Origin: Protopterus annectens
Lineage: Eukaryota; Chordata; Ceratodontiformes; Protopteridae
Reading direction: 5' to 3'
DNA: 64,000 nucleotides
Assembly (NCBI RefSeq): GCF_019279795.1
Contig: NC_056744.1
Coordinates: forward strand, 1,503,023,117-1,503,087,116
Below, one piece after another: positions 54,341 through 64,000 of this stretch. Every line of letters begins with the position of its first letter. Position 1 is the stretch's first letter. The position numbers were made by a program, and so were the translations under genes. A model generated the notes under the pieces. The model saw nothing but the letters and a program-made list of their open reading frames with translations. It had not been told where the DNA came from and did no database searches.

Positions 54341-54390
54341 GGTACTAAAAAGAAGTTATGTACTTACCATAACGTTCCATGTTAGTAGAC

Positions 54391-54560
54391 CATCTCACTC
54401 TTCATTCTTTACATATGGGATCGGAGCCGATCCTCGGTTCTGACTCGGCCTATTGCTGGAAGACGTCTGGTTGGCTCGTGGCTAGGTAGGTATCCCATGG
54501 TGCACCAGTACAATCTCCAGATCTTGTTTGCTGCTGACTAAAAGAAATAATAACGGCCTA
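54391..54560. repeat. DIRS-D terminal repeat, 3' side
   Basis: 'tagtagaccatctcactct', 'gggatcggagccgatcctc' and 'gtgcaccagtacaatctcc' match the complement of 60490-60657. It is preceded by the extension at 54345-54390. Confidence 0.82.
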
Positions 54561-54639
54561 CAGAAGAAGCCAATACTAAAAGGTGTCCATAAATAATGAA
54601 ATTAGTATTTTCCTGTCTCCAGGTACTTCCAGGATGGGG

Positions 54640-54770
54640 GCAAGAGGGCGGGTTCTAAAGAGTGAATGGTGAGATGGACTACTAACATGGAACGTTATGG
54701 TAAGTACATAAATTCTTTGTTAAGTAGTACTATCTCACCTTCTTTCTTTACATATGGGACAGCGTCCCTA
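54640..54770. repeat. DIRS-D internal complementary region
   Basis: 'gtgaatggtgagatggact', 'actaacatggaacgttatg', 'gtaagtacataaattcttt' and 'gtagtactatctcaccttc' complement the outer ends (54345-54410 and 60640-60657). It is placed just downstream (minus sense) of the recombinase end. Confidence 0.8.
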
Positions 54771-54851
54771 GCACCTGATCCTTGGGTGGCTCAAGGAAAA
54801 ATACTCCTGAGTACCGTGGAACCAAAAGATGCTCTACTCCTGGAGGTTAAA

Positions 54852-55925
54852 TCCAATTTATAATGAGTAATAAAAGTGTGAGTGGTAGCCCACGTAGCAG
54901 CTGCACAAATATTGTTAAGTAGAACCCTGGCTTGAAAGGCTGCAGAGGTAGATTGAGATCTGGTAGAATGAGCCTTGATTTTAAAGGGTAAAGGTTTATC
55001 CTCCGAACTGTAAACATAAGCTATACAGCTAGAAATCCAGTTGGAGAGAGAGAGTCACATTGGAAAGTGGTAAGCCCAACCTGGATTCGGAGAAGGAAAT
55101 GAATAACTGATCCGATTTTCTAATGTCTTTAGTCCGGTGCAAATAAAAACGTGATTGTCTATGCACATCCAGTTGGTAAAACCTGTACTCAGCTGCATTG
55201 GAGTGATTCGGAAAGAAAACAAGAAGTTCAATGGACTGATTCAAAGTGGTATGGGAACAGACCCTGGGGACAAAGGAAGGGTTAGTATGAAGGGACACCC
55301 TGTCTTTATGAAAAATCAGATAAGGTGGTTTAACAGACAAGGCTTGCAGTTCTGACGCCCGTCTGGCAGACGTGATAGCCACCAAAAACAATGTCTTCCA
55401 TGACAAGAACTTCAAAGAGCATGAATGAGAGGCGGAGATGTTAATTTTGATAACACAAAAGTTTAAATCCCATGAGGCCACAAGCTCTTGAACCGGACGT
55501 CTTAGCAAAGCGGCACCTTTGAAGAAGGTTTTGCACAATTTATGAGACATCAAGTTAGAATCTGGAAAACCCAAATGAAAATTTGAAACCGCTGCCAATT
55601 GGACTGTGATAGTAGCAGCCGCAGATCCTTGGTGAAACAGTTCAGAAAGAAATTACAAAACCACTAGAATGGAGGCATTGAAGGGGTCAACATCCATTTT
55701 CTACACCCAAAGAGAGAATCTTTTCCATTTACTGGAATAAAGTTTCCTAGTGGAAGGTTTATGAGAAGACGTAAGGATATGAGTCAGAGAAGGCGAGAAG
55801 TCGTGAAGCCTGACGAGGGATGGAACTGGAGCAGCCACAATGTCAAATTGAGGGTGTGTAAAGAGGGGTGAAGCAAACCTGACATGTGAGTCAACAGGAC
55901 TAGAACTGGGTCCAGAATCCAAGGA
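54852..55925 (-). pseudogene. DIRS-D tyrosine recombinase, frame breaks
   Basis: 55922-55701 gives the leader and STRKLYSSKWKRFSLWV. After a gap with a frame change and a stop (55700-55600), 55598-55029 has AAVSNFHLG, SLKFLSWKTLFLVAITSARRASELQAL (box A Arg kept), RVSLHTNPSFVPRV and HRQSRFYLHRTKDIRKSDQL. A further frame change near 55050 moves to the end, where HSTRSQSTSAAF, TWATTHTFITHYKLD and FGSTVLRSIFP can be read (about 54985-54855). All catalytic residues are present in pieces. Confidence 0.8.
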
Positions 55926-55957
55926 TCGTCCAGGAGAAGAGGCCCGAGGAAGGGGAA

Positions 55958-57490
55958 CTAAACCTGACGAGGCCAGTAAGGAGCAGTGAGGATCAATTTG
56001 CTTCCCAGCCGTTTCACTTTCTGAATCACCATGGGAATGAGAGGAAAGGGAGGAAAATCATACAGGAGACCCAGGGGCCAGTCGTGATCAAGTGCGTCTC
56101 TGGGTGACTTCCCCAGAGGGGGGATGAGGGAAAAGTAGCTGCTGCATTTGGCATTGACTGGGCTGGCAAAGAGATCGCAGCAAGGCTCTCTCCACCTGTG
56201 GAAAATCTGTTTCTCTGTTTCCTGTTTCAGAGACCACTCGTGAGCATCAGGATCGCCCGGCTGAGCTTGTCGGCTATCATGTTGGTCATCCCTGGAAAGC
56301 ACTGGGAAGATATTGCCCATTCCCAAACTCGCATGGCCTCTCGGCAGAGTGGGTAAGATCTGGTTCGGCCCTGTTTGTTGATATACCATACTACCGACAT
56401 GTTGTCTGACTGTATTGCAATAGTCCCCAGAGGAAGAAGGTCGTGAAGTGCTTGCAACGCCAGGAGCACCGCCCTCAACTCTAGAATGTTGATATGCAGA
56501 TGGGCCTCGTGGTCTTGCCGTGTGCCTTGGACAATCCTGCCTAGATAATGTCCCCCCACCCTATCTTGTGAGGCATCCGTGGTCACAGTGGCAACGGGTT
56601 GGCAAGGAACAATTGAAACGCCCGTGGTCAGTTGATTGGGTAATGTCCACCAAAGGAGGTCCATCTTGCAAAATTATGTCAGTAGAATGTGATGGGATAA
56701 TGGAAGGTGCTGGAAGGATCATTGGGACAACAGGAGCTACTGAAGAATTCTCATGTGTAACCTGGCTAGTGGCACTAATAGTATGCTGGACGCCATGGTC
56801 CCAAGAAGCTGCAGAACAATCTTGGCTTTGACCCTTCGCAAGGGGAGAAGAAGCTAAATTTGAAGCACCAGGTTTTGTACCCTTTCGGCAGGAAGATGAA
56901 CCACCATGTTTACTGTGTCTACTTCTGCGCCTATAAAAATCACAGATTGAGAGGGCAGTAAGGCAGATTTTTCCCAATTTATAGAAATTCCCAGTTGGGC
57001 ACAAAGCTGAATAGTATTGTCTCTGCTCTGAAGGAGTAGATGCCTGGTGAGGGCGGTCAGGAGCCAGTCATCCAAATACGGAAACACCTGGAATCCTTGA
57101 TGTCTCAGGTGAGCTTAGATGACTCCTTGATGCCCTGTCCATTTTTATGTGGTAGTAAGCATCTTGGACATCTATTGAGCACATCCAGTTGTCTTTCCCT
57201 AACAACCGGAACTTGTCCTTCTTTACTGATTCGTTCAGTCTGCTGACGTCCAGAATGGGCCTCCAGTCCCCTGTACGTTTTGGCACTAAAAAGAATCTGG
57301 AGTAAGTTCCGGATCCTATTTGGTTTCCTGGGATGGTTTGGATGACTCTTTTTGACAGCAACTTGTTGACCTCCACAGTTGCCTGATCCCTGTGATTGGG
57401 TGGAACATCTGGGATCTTCTTGGGAACAAAAGGTGGAAGAGAAAAGGGTATTACATAACCTCTGGTAATAATTCTTTGTACCCACTTGTC
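55958..57490 (-). pseudogene. DIRS-D reverse transcriptase-RNase H, deletions and frameshifts
   Basis: 57376-57068 reads RVIQTIPGNQIGSGTYSRFFLVPKR (in parts), WRPILDVSRL and MCSIDVQDAYYHIKMDRASR. Relative to DIRS-B the block between the primer-grip strands (VTLQSILPFLQ) and the stretch with FRALPFGLTSAPRV are missing, so two internal deletions are present. 57087-56854 has YLDDWLLTALT (catalytic) and ISINWEKS. 56664-56227 is RNase H, with TTDASQD, LELRAVLLAL, SDNMSVVWYINKQGR and an IADKLSR end. 56389-55958 has the DLFASP block and the conserved C-terminal region, with a frame change near 56260. Confidence 0.82.
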
Positions 57491-59860
57491 TTAAGTGATA
57501 CTTAGCCAGGCTTCTGGATACAAAGAAATGCGACCCCCAACCAGCCCCAGAGAAGCATAGTTGGGCCCCACATCAGGAGCGTTGGTAAGGCCGACCCTGA
57601 AAGGAATCGCGACCTCCCTGGTTTTGCAGACCACCCTTGCCTCTAGGGCGACGTCTACCATTTCCTCTTCCTCTTCCTCCTCCTCCTCTGCCTCTGAAGG
57701 AGGAGTCACCCTGTGCCTCCTGGAAAAACCTCTGGGACTTCTTGAACCACATTTTACCGCCCCTCTGGCCCTTAGGGTATGGTCTAGAGGGAACAGTAAA
57801 ATGTACTCCCATGGCAGAGAGTGTTTTTCCTTCTTGCTCGCACCGGGTGAGAGTGTCCTTTACCTTGGATCCAAACAACGAGGAACCGTTGAATGGGGCG
57901 TTGGTAAAGGTAGATTTAAATGGTTCCACAAAGTTACACAAACGCTTCCAGGAATGACGCCTCAGGGAAATTCCTGAACCCGCTGCTCTACTTGCTCCAT
58001 CAGCCGCATACGAAATAAGCCGCATGGAGGAGTTAACGATAGAGGTCAAGGTGGACAACTGGGCAGAAGCCTTGTCAGGGACTCCCTCAGTACATATTCC
58101 TTGTAGAGAATCTCCTAACTCCTTAAAGAGATCACTCTGGAGCCTAGTAAAGTGACTAAGGTAATTCAGCGATCTAAGGGTAAATGCCGCTGAAGAAAAT
58201 ATACGCTTCCCGTATCTGTCCATCGTTCGAGACTCCTTATTCGGCGGATGAACAGAAGAAGAAGTCTCAGCTAACTCTTTCTCAGTGACTGCCACCAAGA
58301 CCATGGCATCTACAGGCACACCTTTAGATAAAAAGTATTTTCCTAGAGGGGTAGAAAGAAACTTGTTCAGTCTCCTGGGGACTGGCTCCATGGCATCAGG
58401 AGTATCCCACACCTTTCGACTAACTAAATCCATCAGTTTGTCAAAAGGTGGAAACACCCAAGAGGCAGAAGATTGAAACCCGAAAGCAACTCCTCATCAG
58501 AAGGGGTGACAGTGGGCCAGCCACACCTCTGTTTTAGGATCTTCAGGATGTCTACGAAGGAGACATCATCAGAGGATGACTTGGACCCTTCTGACTCCTC
58601 GCGGTCAGTGTCAGATGCCAAAGACTCATCCTTGGAGTCGACATGCTTCCTCTTACAAGTCCTCTTCGTTGGGGACTCCTTGGAAGGATATTCTGGGGAG
58701 GTCTCGGAGGAATGAGGGCCACCGGCCGGTGGCTCCTGAGGCTAGGGGTCTCTGCTGCTTCAGGAGGGAGTAGAAGCTCAGATAGAAGTAGGTGCTATGG
58801 GGGGAAGAGCGCCGGTACCTCTGGTAGGAGCTGACAGTCGGGACAGCACACTCCTCATCATCTCGAAAGCCGACCTCTCCAGCTCCGAGGAGACCAAGGA
58901 TGCTGTCGGCACCAGAGCCATTGGCTCCGAGATAGACGCAGGGTCCGAACTCACCCTAACCGACTCGCCGAGAGGAAGACTCAGAACCGTAGAAGTTCAG
59001 TTCCAAACAACCCTGTCAGGGCCGACTGGAGAGCTTCGACCCCTGGACACTATGGACAGCACCGAAAGTGTTGGAACAGTACTCTGCTCCAAAGCAGCCA
59101 CAGTGGGAGCTGGAGCCGAAGGTTCCACCGGTGGTACCAAGCACTCCGGCTCCGAAAGACCAGCATGGCTCAAAGGAGGAATGAACACAGAGGGTTGAAT
59201 GGGCTTGAGTGACTCCGGAGCCGACTGAGTCGGTGCCAACATCAATTTAGGCAAAGCAGACTACTTCAAAAGTCTCAGCACTACCCTCTCCATATCTTCT
59301 TCCGATAAACTCCTGGAAGACCTGGATAACATAGTAGGAGATCGAGATCTCGAAGGTACAGGAGACTTCACTAACAAGGAGACCAGTAGAGAGTCCATAG
59401 ACTGGCTCCGAGAAGTAGTCTCAAGAGTCTTAGTGGTCTGCTCCAAAAAACTTGGAACTGACCCTGCAACAACAATGCCACTGTCAGTCGGCTCCGAGGT
59501 CTGTGGAGCCAGTGAGACAGTTTTCGCAACTTTAAGAAGTGGCTCCGAGACACCAGCCAGTGCCGGGGAGGGCTTCTTGGCAGATTTTGACTTTCCTTTG
59601 GTAGATATAGAGGAAGATGAGGAACTAGACAAATCTTCCTCGAAGGAAGGTTTAAGAAGACCTTTTAGAATTAACTTGTTCCTCCTTTCCTGTAACTCAC
59701 TAGGACTAAATGCATGACAAAATAAACAGGTATCCTGCAAAGGGATGGCCCCTAAACAGTAAATGCAGTTACCTTGACCATCCATTAAGGACATCCTTTG
59801 GGAGCACTTAACACATTTCTCGAAGCCGGATGGCTTATGCTCCTTACTCTCTTTAGACAT
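57491..59860 (-). pseudogene. DIRS-D gag-like protein, broken
   Basis: The start at 59860 gives SGFEKCVKCSQRMSLMDG, then CIYCLGAIPLQDTCLFCHAF, the same zinc-binding Cys/His cluster as DIRS-B at 29792. A Ser-rich middle follows, broken by stops near 59260 and frame changes between 59000 and 58430. 58457-57573 is the intact C-terminal core (FPPFDKLMDLVSRKVW, GVPVDAMVLVAVTEKE, MDRYGKRIFSSAAFTLRSL, LSTLTSIVNSSMRLISYAADG, LFGSKVKDTLTRCEQEG) with a strongly RGG-rich end. Confidence 0.8.
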
Positions 59861-59869
59861 TCTGAAAAT

Positions 59870-60489
59870 CAGTATAACACACTCACACAGAGAAGAAAAA
59901 GGAGGAGGACTAGGTCCTCTAATTTAAACGGGCCTAGCCCTGCGGAAAGGAAAAGATACCACGAGGACTAGGTCCTCTAATTTAAACGGGCCTAGGGCAA
60001 GAAGGGATAGGGTCTTCTAACTTAAACAGACCCAACAGTTATAAAGGTAAGAATATCACACTCAACTGAACAGTAGAGAACGAGAATAACACAAATTCAA
60101 CTTTGTTAATCACAAACAGAACATAGTTCTGTTAACAGTATTAGCAAAACAATGCTAACAACAATCTAATAAATTCTAAATAGCAAGCAGAAAACCGCCA
60201 AATTCTATTGAACACACAGAATACTAGTGTGCAAAAGGCACCTACTCTAAACCAAATAGAAAACCCAGTACACGGGATACCAAGAAGAAAGTAACGGCCA
60301 AAGGCCAAACAATTGCACCAAATGACGCAAATAGAAGATAACAAGTTTAATAACAACTACGCTAACTGAATACTACAAACAGTAAAGATTTTAACTATAT
60401 TGAACTATTCTAAACTAAACAGTTAAGAAAACTTTGATAAAAGTGAAAAATATGCAAACACTTAGCCAGAGCCAAAGAGAAGCACAACC
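59870..60489. other. DIRS-D leader with a short direct repeat
   Basis: Untranslated leader of DIRS-D on the minus strand. 'aggactaggtcctctaattt' and 'aaacgggcctag' occur twice (59906-59935 and 59963-59993), and a weaker version follows at about 60010-60032. No gene. Confidence 0.6.
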
Positions 60490-60657
60490 AAACTCGTCGA
60501 CGCAGCAAACGAAATCTGGGGATTGTACTGGTGCACCATGGGATACCTACCTAGCCATGAGCTAACCAGAAGTCTTCTAGCTTGTAAATAGGCCAAGCAG
60601 GAGCCGAGGATCAGCTCCGATCCGTTATGTAAAAAATGAAGGTGAGATAGGACTAAT
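60490..60657. repeat. DIRS-D terminal repeat, 5' side
   Basis: 'ggattgtactggtgcacca', 'tgggatacctacctagcca', 'gagccgaggatcagctccga' and 'gaaggtgagatagga' complement 54391-54560. No extension is present on this side, as in DIRS-B. Confidence 0.82.
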
Positions 60658-62165
60658 TGACATTAAATCTTTATGGATTTGTGGCACTCCATAAATAAAT
60701 GGAATAACAGAATGCAAGATATAAAGATAATTATATACTTCAGATGTAATCATATTTTCCATAAATAAATCATATAAAAAGTTCTTAACTCAATGCATTA
60801 TCTGATCAACAAATTTTGTATCTATTTTTTTTAAAAGTCCTTAAATCAGAAACAAAGCCATGCATTCGGTTGTTATAAAACTCCACGTCCATTATCTTAC
60901 CTACCTTATCAGCCTATTTGATGACCACATTCTTATTCATGCATAATTTACTAAATGCTTCTCTTTCTTCGGGTTCTAAGTTTTAATATTTATTACAATG
61001 CTCTTTCTTAAAAAAACAATTCATAAATCTCTTGTTCACACATTTCCTGGAATGCTTTCACTACTGTAATATGGTTTGGTACAAAAGTGCTTGGTCACCT
61101 TAAACAGTCATCCCTTTTACTATTACTTCCATACAGTAGCTTTAAATCTATATTTCTAACGAATAGCCTGAGTTCAGTTAGTAAGTTGCTAATATTAGCT
61201 CCTTTAGCAGGGACAAAAGTAAGCCCTTTATCTAAACGCATTAGCTCAGCATCACTAAATGATCATTTAGATAAATTAACCACTCTAGGGCTAGCAAAAA
61301 TCATCTTTGCACATGTGTCCTTTACTGTTGGTCCTAACTTTGTGAAGGTTTGTTGTCCCATCTGATGCTGCATGGTTGGTTCTATCCTGTCCTGACTCCT
61401 CTTCCTGCTTTTGCTCCTTCCTCTGAGTGGTTCTTTGATTTGAATGGGCAGCTGTAAGGAAGAAACTGTTTGAGACTAAAAAACTTTCAGCCCCTTCGCT
61501 GTTCTCTTTCACTGTTCCAGAATTACATGTTACAGTTGCATTCTTGTCAGTGGTACTCACAGAATGACTCAAAACAGCATCATTCTGTTCATCTGCTGTT
61601 TCAGAATTTCCATTCATAACTGTACTGTTAAAGTTCTTAACCTCAGACACAGAATTGCTTGCTGCAGTCTCAGTTTAAATAAGAGTGAAGTTATCCAAAT
61701 ATGTGACTGCTTCACTACAGCTAGTAGCACCAACTCCAGTTTCACTATTAAAGGAAGGGGTGGGTCTGCCACTAGTCTTTTTAAACTGGATTTCCTCAGT
61801 CTGCAATACTGTCTCATTTCGTAAAGGGGCAGCAACTTCTGAGGTAAATTGCCTGTTTTCTTATGGCCAAGAAAATACGTGATTTAATTCATTCAAGTCC
61901 CGAACAAGTTTTCATTTTTTTACCGGTGATAATTTCTCTTCCATTCTTTTCAGTGTAGCCAGTATATTGTTGTAATCACTAGCTATTAAATGGAAGGAAG
62001 TAGAATTGACAGTCTTCCTTCATCTCAGTTTCTGCTAGCAATTCAGTTTCATATGGAAGAAAAAAAAATATTCATCAGTCTCATATACTCAGCATTCAGA
62101 TTTAAATTCAGTTGTTGACATTGCTTCAAGCAGTTCAGGATATTTATTCCCGTATGTAGGCATTT
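60658..62165 (-). pseudogene. Penelope-like element copy A, 5' half
   Basis: On the minus strand it starts with a possible ATG at 62165 (MPTYGNKYPELLEAMSTTE). It continues with a coil-like stretch (NNILATLKRMEEKLSP), a Ser/Thr-rich strip (61650-61291), then SFSDAELMRLDKGLTFVPAKG (about 61250-61200), NRMHGFV-like text and NVVIKxADK (about 60930-60900), and finally YLYILHSVIPFIYGVPQIHKD (about 60720-60670). These are the N-terminal blocks of Penelope-like RT (KGLxFVP, IKPADKGG, PKIHK). Stops and frame changes are common. It joins directly to the 3' half at 54340 once DIRS-D is set aside. Confidence 0.78.
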
Positions 62166-62269
62166 TAATAATTTTAAGACTATAGGCACTATACCTAGGT
62201 CTAAATATGCAGAAAAACTTAAATCTTTGCCATTGAAGCCTTTTATACTTCTCAGTTCTGGATTCTGAT

Positions 62270-63480
62270 ATTTTTTGCTGTGGATTGGAGATATTGATGG
62301 GTTATATGCATTTGTTGAGCATTTGTATCATACACCTGAGTTTTTGGTATTTGCTGTTAAATGGTCCAGAGAAAAAAAAATTTTTTAGATATTACAGTAG
62401 ATTGTAATGAAAAAAGTTTAATACTGTGATTTGTAGCAATCCTTAAGGTACGTTCACTCTACAAGTATGCACCCTAGGCATATGTATAAAGGAATAGTCA
62501 AAAGTCAATTTGTTAGAGCCAGCAGGCTTAACACTAGAACTGAAAATTTTATACAAGATATTGATTATATGGCTAATGACTTTTGCTCTAGGGGCTATAA
62601 TATTAAGTTGTTGGAAGATATGAAGGATGTAGTGATAAACAAATGGAGTAATTTAGGTGCACCATACTTTGCTAGACAATAAAAGCTGCTAGTAATAATT
62701 TTGCATGTAATCTAGGGTATATTATGAAGTATAATAGACATAGTAATATGATTCAACATATTATATGTAAAAACTGGACCCCATCTTACAACAGAATGAG
62801 GACATTAAAAAGTTGTAGGTAATGAGCCTACATTTATTCATAAAAGAGAAAGAAACTTTAAACAGTATTTATGGTATAAGGATTTGAGTAATATAAAAGC
62901 TGAAAGACAGTTAGTGAATAGGAATGGGCCAGTTCCCTGTCACAACTGTATATATTGCATAAATATTAATACTGACCCTTCTTTTAACCATCCCATGACA
63001 GCAAAGGAACTTGTTTTTCATGTTTCTGCTACATGTAATACTCAAAATGTGACATATTGCTAATTGCACCACCTGTGATTACTTTTCCATAGGTAAAACT
63101 AATAAGAAATTAAAAGAAAGGATAGAGTCACATCTTTCAGAAATTCGAAGAAAAGTTGAGACGAATATCCTGAGCAAACACATTTTATCTGTGGACCCTC
63201 ATCATAAGTTTAAGTTTAGGGTTTTACAAGCTGTACATCACAATGCAAGAGGAGGTGACCTAGTGAATAAAACAGACATGATCAAATATGACTGGATTAA
63301 TTATTTCAGGGTTGATAAAATGCCAGAATTGAATAGTACCAATAGTATTAAGCCCATATTGAAAAATAGACATTAATATGTATATAAGTACTATTTCTAT
63401 CATAATATTTAGTATAGTAACAGTATAGTTATTTGTAATACTTATAATATGTAATATATTTTCTATTTATATTTGTATTT
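62270..63480 (+). pseudogene. Penelope-like element copy B, 5'-truncated
   Basis: It begins inside the RT, with GDIDGLYAFVEHL-like text and EFLVFAVKWSREKK (62285-62385). It continues with MHPRHMYKGIVKSQFVRASR (62467), RTENFIQDIDYMANDF, CHNCIYC (about 62940) and the nuclease end (CDYFSIGKTNKKLKERIESHLS, 63070-63150) to KMPELN and a stop at 63374-63376. The GIY-YIG block FYIGK has a Ser for the second Tyr. A frame change near 63056 breaks the frame. It is closely similar to copy A but on the opposite strand, starting about 105 bases from copy A's start. Confidence 0.82.
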
Positions 63481-64000
63481 TATTATAAGTTTATTTGGTA
63501 CTTGCGTATTATTGCAACCACATTCCAAAATGGGCCATGTTTCTACCTTTTTGGTTGTTCACTTCACCACCAGTTTCCAAAATATATGAAGAACAGAAAT
63601 TGGGAGGCTCCTGACAGAGAGAGAAAGAGCAGAGGGCAGGAAAAAAAATTCCTGGCACGGGCCATGACTTAATTTTCACGGTGTTGGGACAGCTTTCTGA
63701 AAGCTGTTAATGACTCAGAAGGAAGACTCAGACCGTGGAGAATAGGAGGTGATCTTTGCCGCTTTTAATTCTGAGTAGGGGCTGAGGCCATTAGTTCTGT
63801 CCCTGTGGGAAGGGTTCACACATTGCAAGAGTGCCGTACTTCAAAGAAGAATAGGTACAAATAAGTTGGGGGTCACGATAACAACGTGGACTGAGCTAAA
63901 CGGGAGAATGAGGACTGTAAAAAGGCCTCACCCTGATGAAGCTGACTGTACCTTTGTGAATTACACATGAATGTTGTTCCCTGAAGTATATCCAACACGG
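63481..64000. other. No gene seen
   Basis: Unassigned right edge of the window. 'caccctgatgaagctgact' near 63930 recalls the 3' UTR phrase of Penelope-like elements, but I cannot tie it to copy B. Confidence 0.4.

Larger units (their letters stand above)
54345..60657 (-). mobile_element. DIRS-type retrotransposon DIRS-D, near complete, inserted in a Penelope-like element
   Basis: Inverted terminal repeats at 54391-54560 and about 60490-60657 share 'catctcac', 'ggatcggagccgatcctcgg' and 'gtaggtatcccatggtgca' in complement. The 3' end (left here) has the extension 'gaagttatgtacttaccat' and 'aacgttccatg'. Gag, RT, RNase H and recombinase follow on the minus strand, with an internal complementary region at 54640-54770. 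The element interrupts the RT of a Penelope-like element whose reading stops on one side (PQIHKDLMSI) and resumes on the other (PPMRPIV). RT and gag are broken and RT has internal deletions, so it is inactive. Its protein is closest to DIRS-B. Confidence 0.9.

Noticed and set aside
56520-59254. Plus-strand open frames over DIRS-D (for example 57561-57977 and 58797-59198)
   Set aside because: They lie opposite gag and RNase H of a minus-strand element and have only low-complexity composition.
61291-61650. An independent Ser/Thr-rich minus-strand protein
   Set aside because: Its position directly before the KGLxFVP and ADK blocks of Penelope copy A, in the same direction, makes it the N-terminal part of that element's protein.

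Overview
This window looks like nuclear DNA from a vertebrate with a large, repeat-rich genome. I favour an amphibian (a caecilian-like lineage). Lungfish, coelacanth or a cartilaginous fish are not excluded. Evidence is the mixture of repeats: four DIRS-type tyrosine-recombinase retrotransposons of different families, a Penelope-like element, CR1, L2/Rex-type and RTE non-LTR elements, tRNA-derived SINEs, and two spliced exons of a TRIM-like host gene with vertebrate splice sites and TRIM exon size. There are no operons, ribosome binding sites, rRNA genes or CRISPR arrays.

Layout. 1-3830: 3' part of a decayed DIRS element (DIRS-A, + strand). 5284-6050 and 14105-14757: two inverted copies of an element made almost wholly of nested hairpins. 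About 6560-15900: one very old minus-strand LINE with a C-terminal PD-(D/E)xK-like nuclease region, split by a + strand CR1 (7465-10566), a minus-strand CR1 (12196-13241) and a hairpin element. 15905-19390: DIRS remnant (terminal repeats only) filled by a minus-strand CR1. 19480-27240: two exons of a TRIM-like gene (96 bp and 825 bp, both phase 0), whose 6.8 kb intron holds a complete RTE element with target-site duplication and a tRNA-like head. 27966-28105: SINE sharing its tail with the CR1. 29280-35455: near-complete DIRS-B. 38300-39096: old CR1 pieces with a SINE inserted. 39190-43500: minus-strand L2/Rex-like LINE. 45790-51440: DIRS-C. 51550-52350: CR1 fragment. 52360-62165: minus-strand Penelope-like element split by DIRS-D (54345-60657, minus strand). 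62270-63480: second, head-to-head Penelope-like copy.

How it works together. The only probable host coding sequence is the TRIM-like gene. Its first exon has the classic 96-nt TRIM coiled-coil exon length. Its second exon starts as the usual ~231-nt coiled-coil exon but is enlarged to 825 nt by tandem ~36-residue repeats with I-K-Q-E-like motifs. Everything else is mobile DNA in different stages of decay. The nesting order gives a relative chronology: old LINE and Penelope first, then CR1, hairpin elements and DIRS. The points I consider most worth following are the repeat-expanded TRIM exon, the RTE whose tRNA-like 5' head lies inside the target-site duplication, the multi-hairpin elements, and the DIRS internal complementary region that matches the joined element ends. 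Positions of element edges are read by eye and carry an error of a few to some tens of bases.
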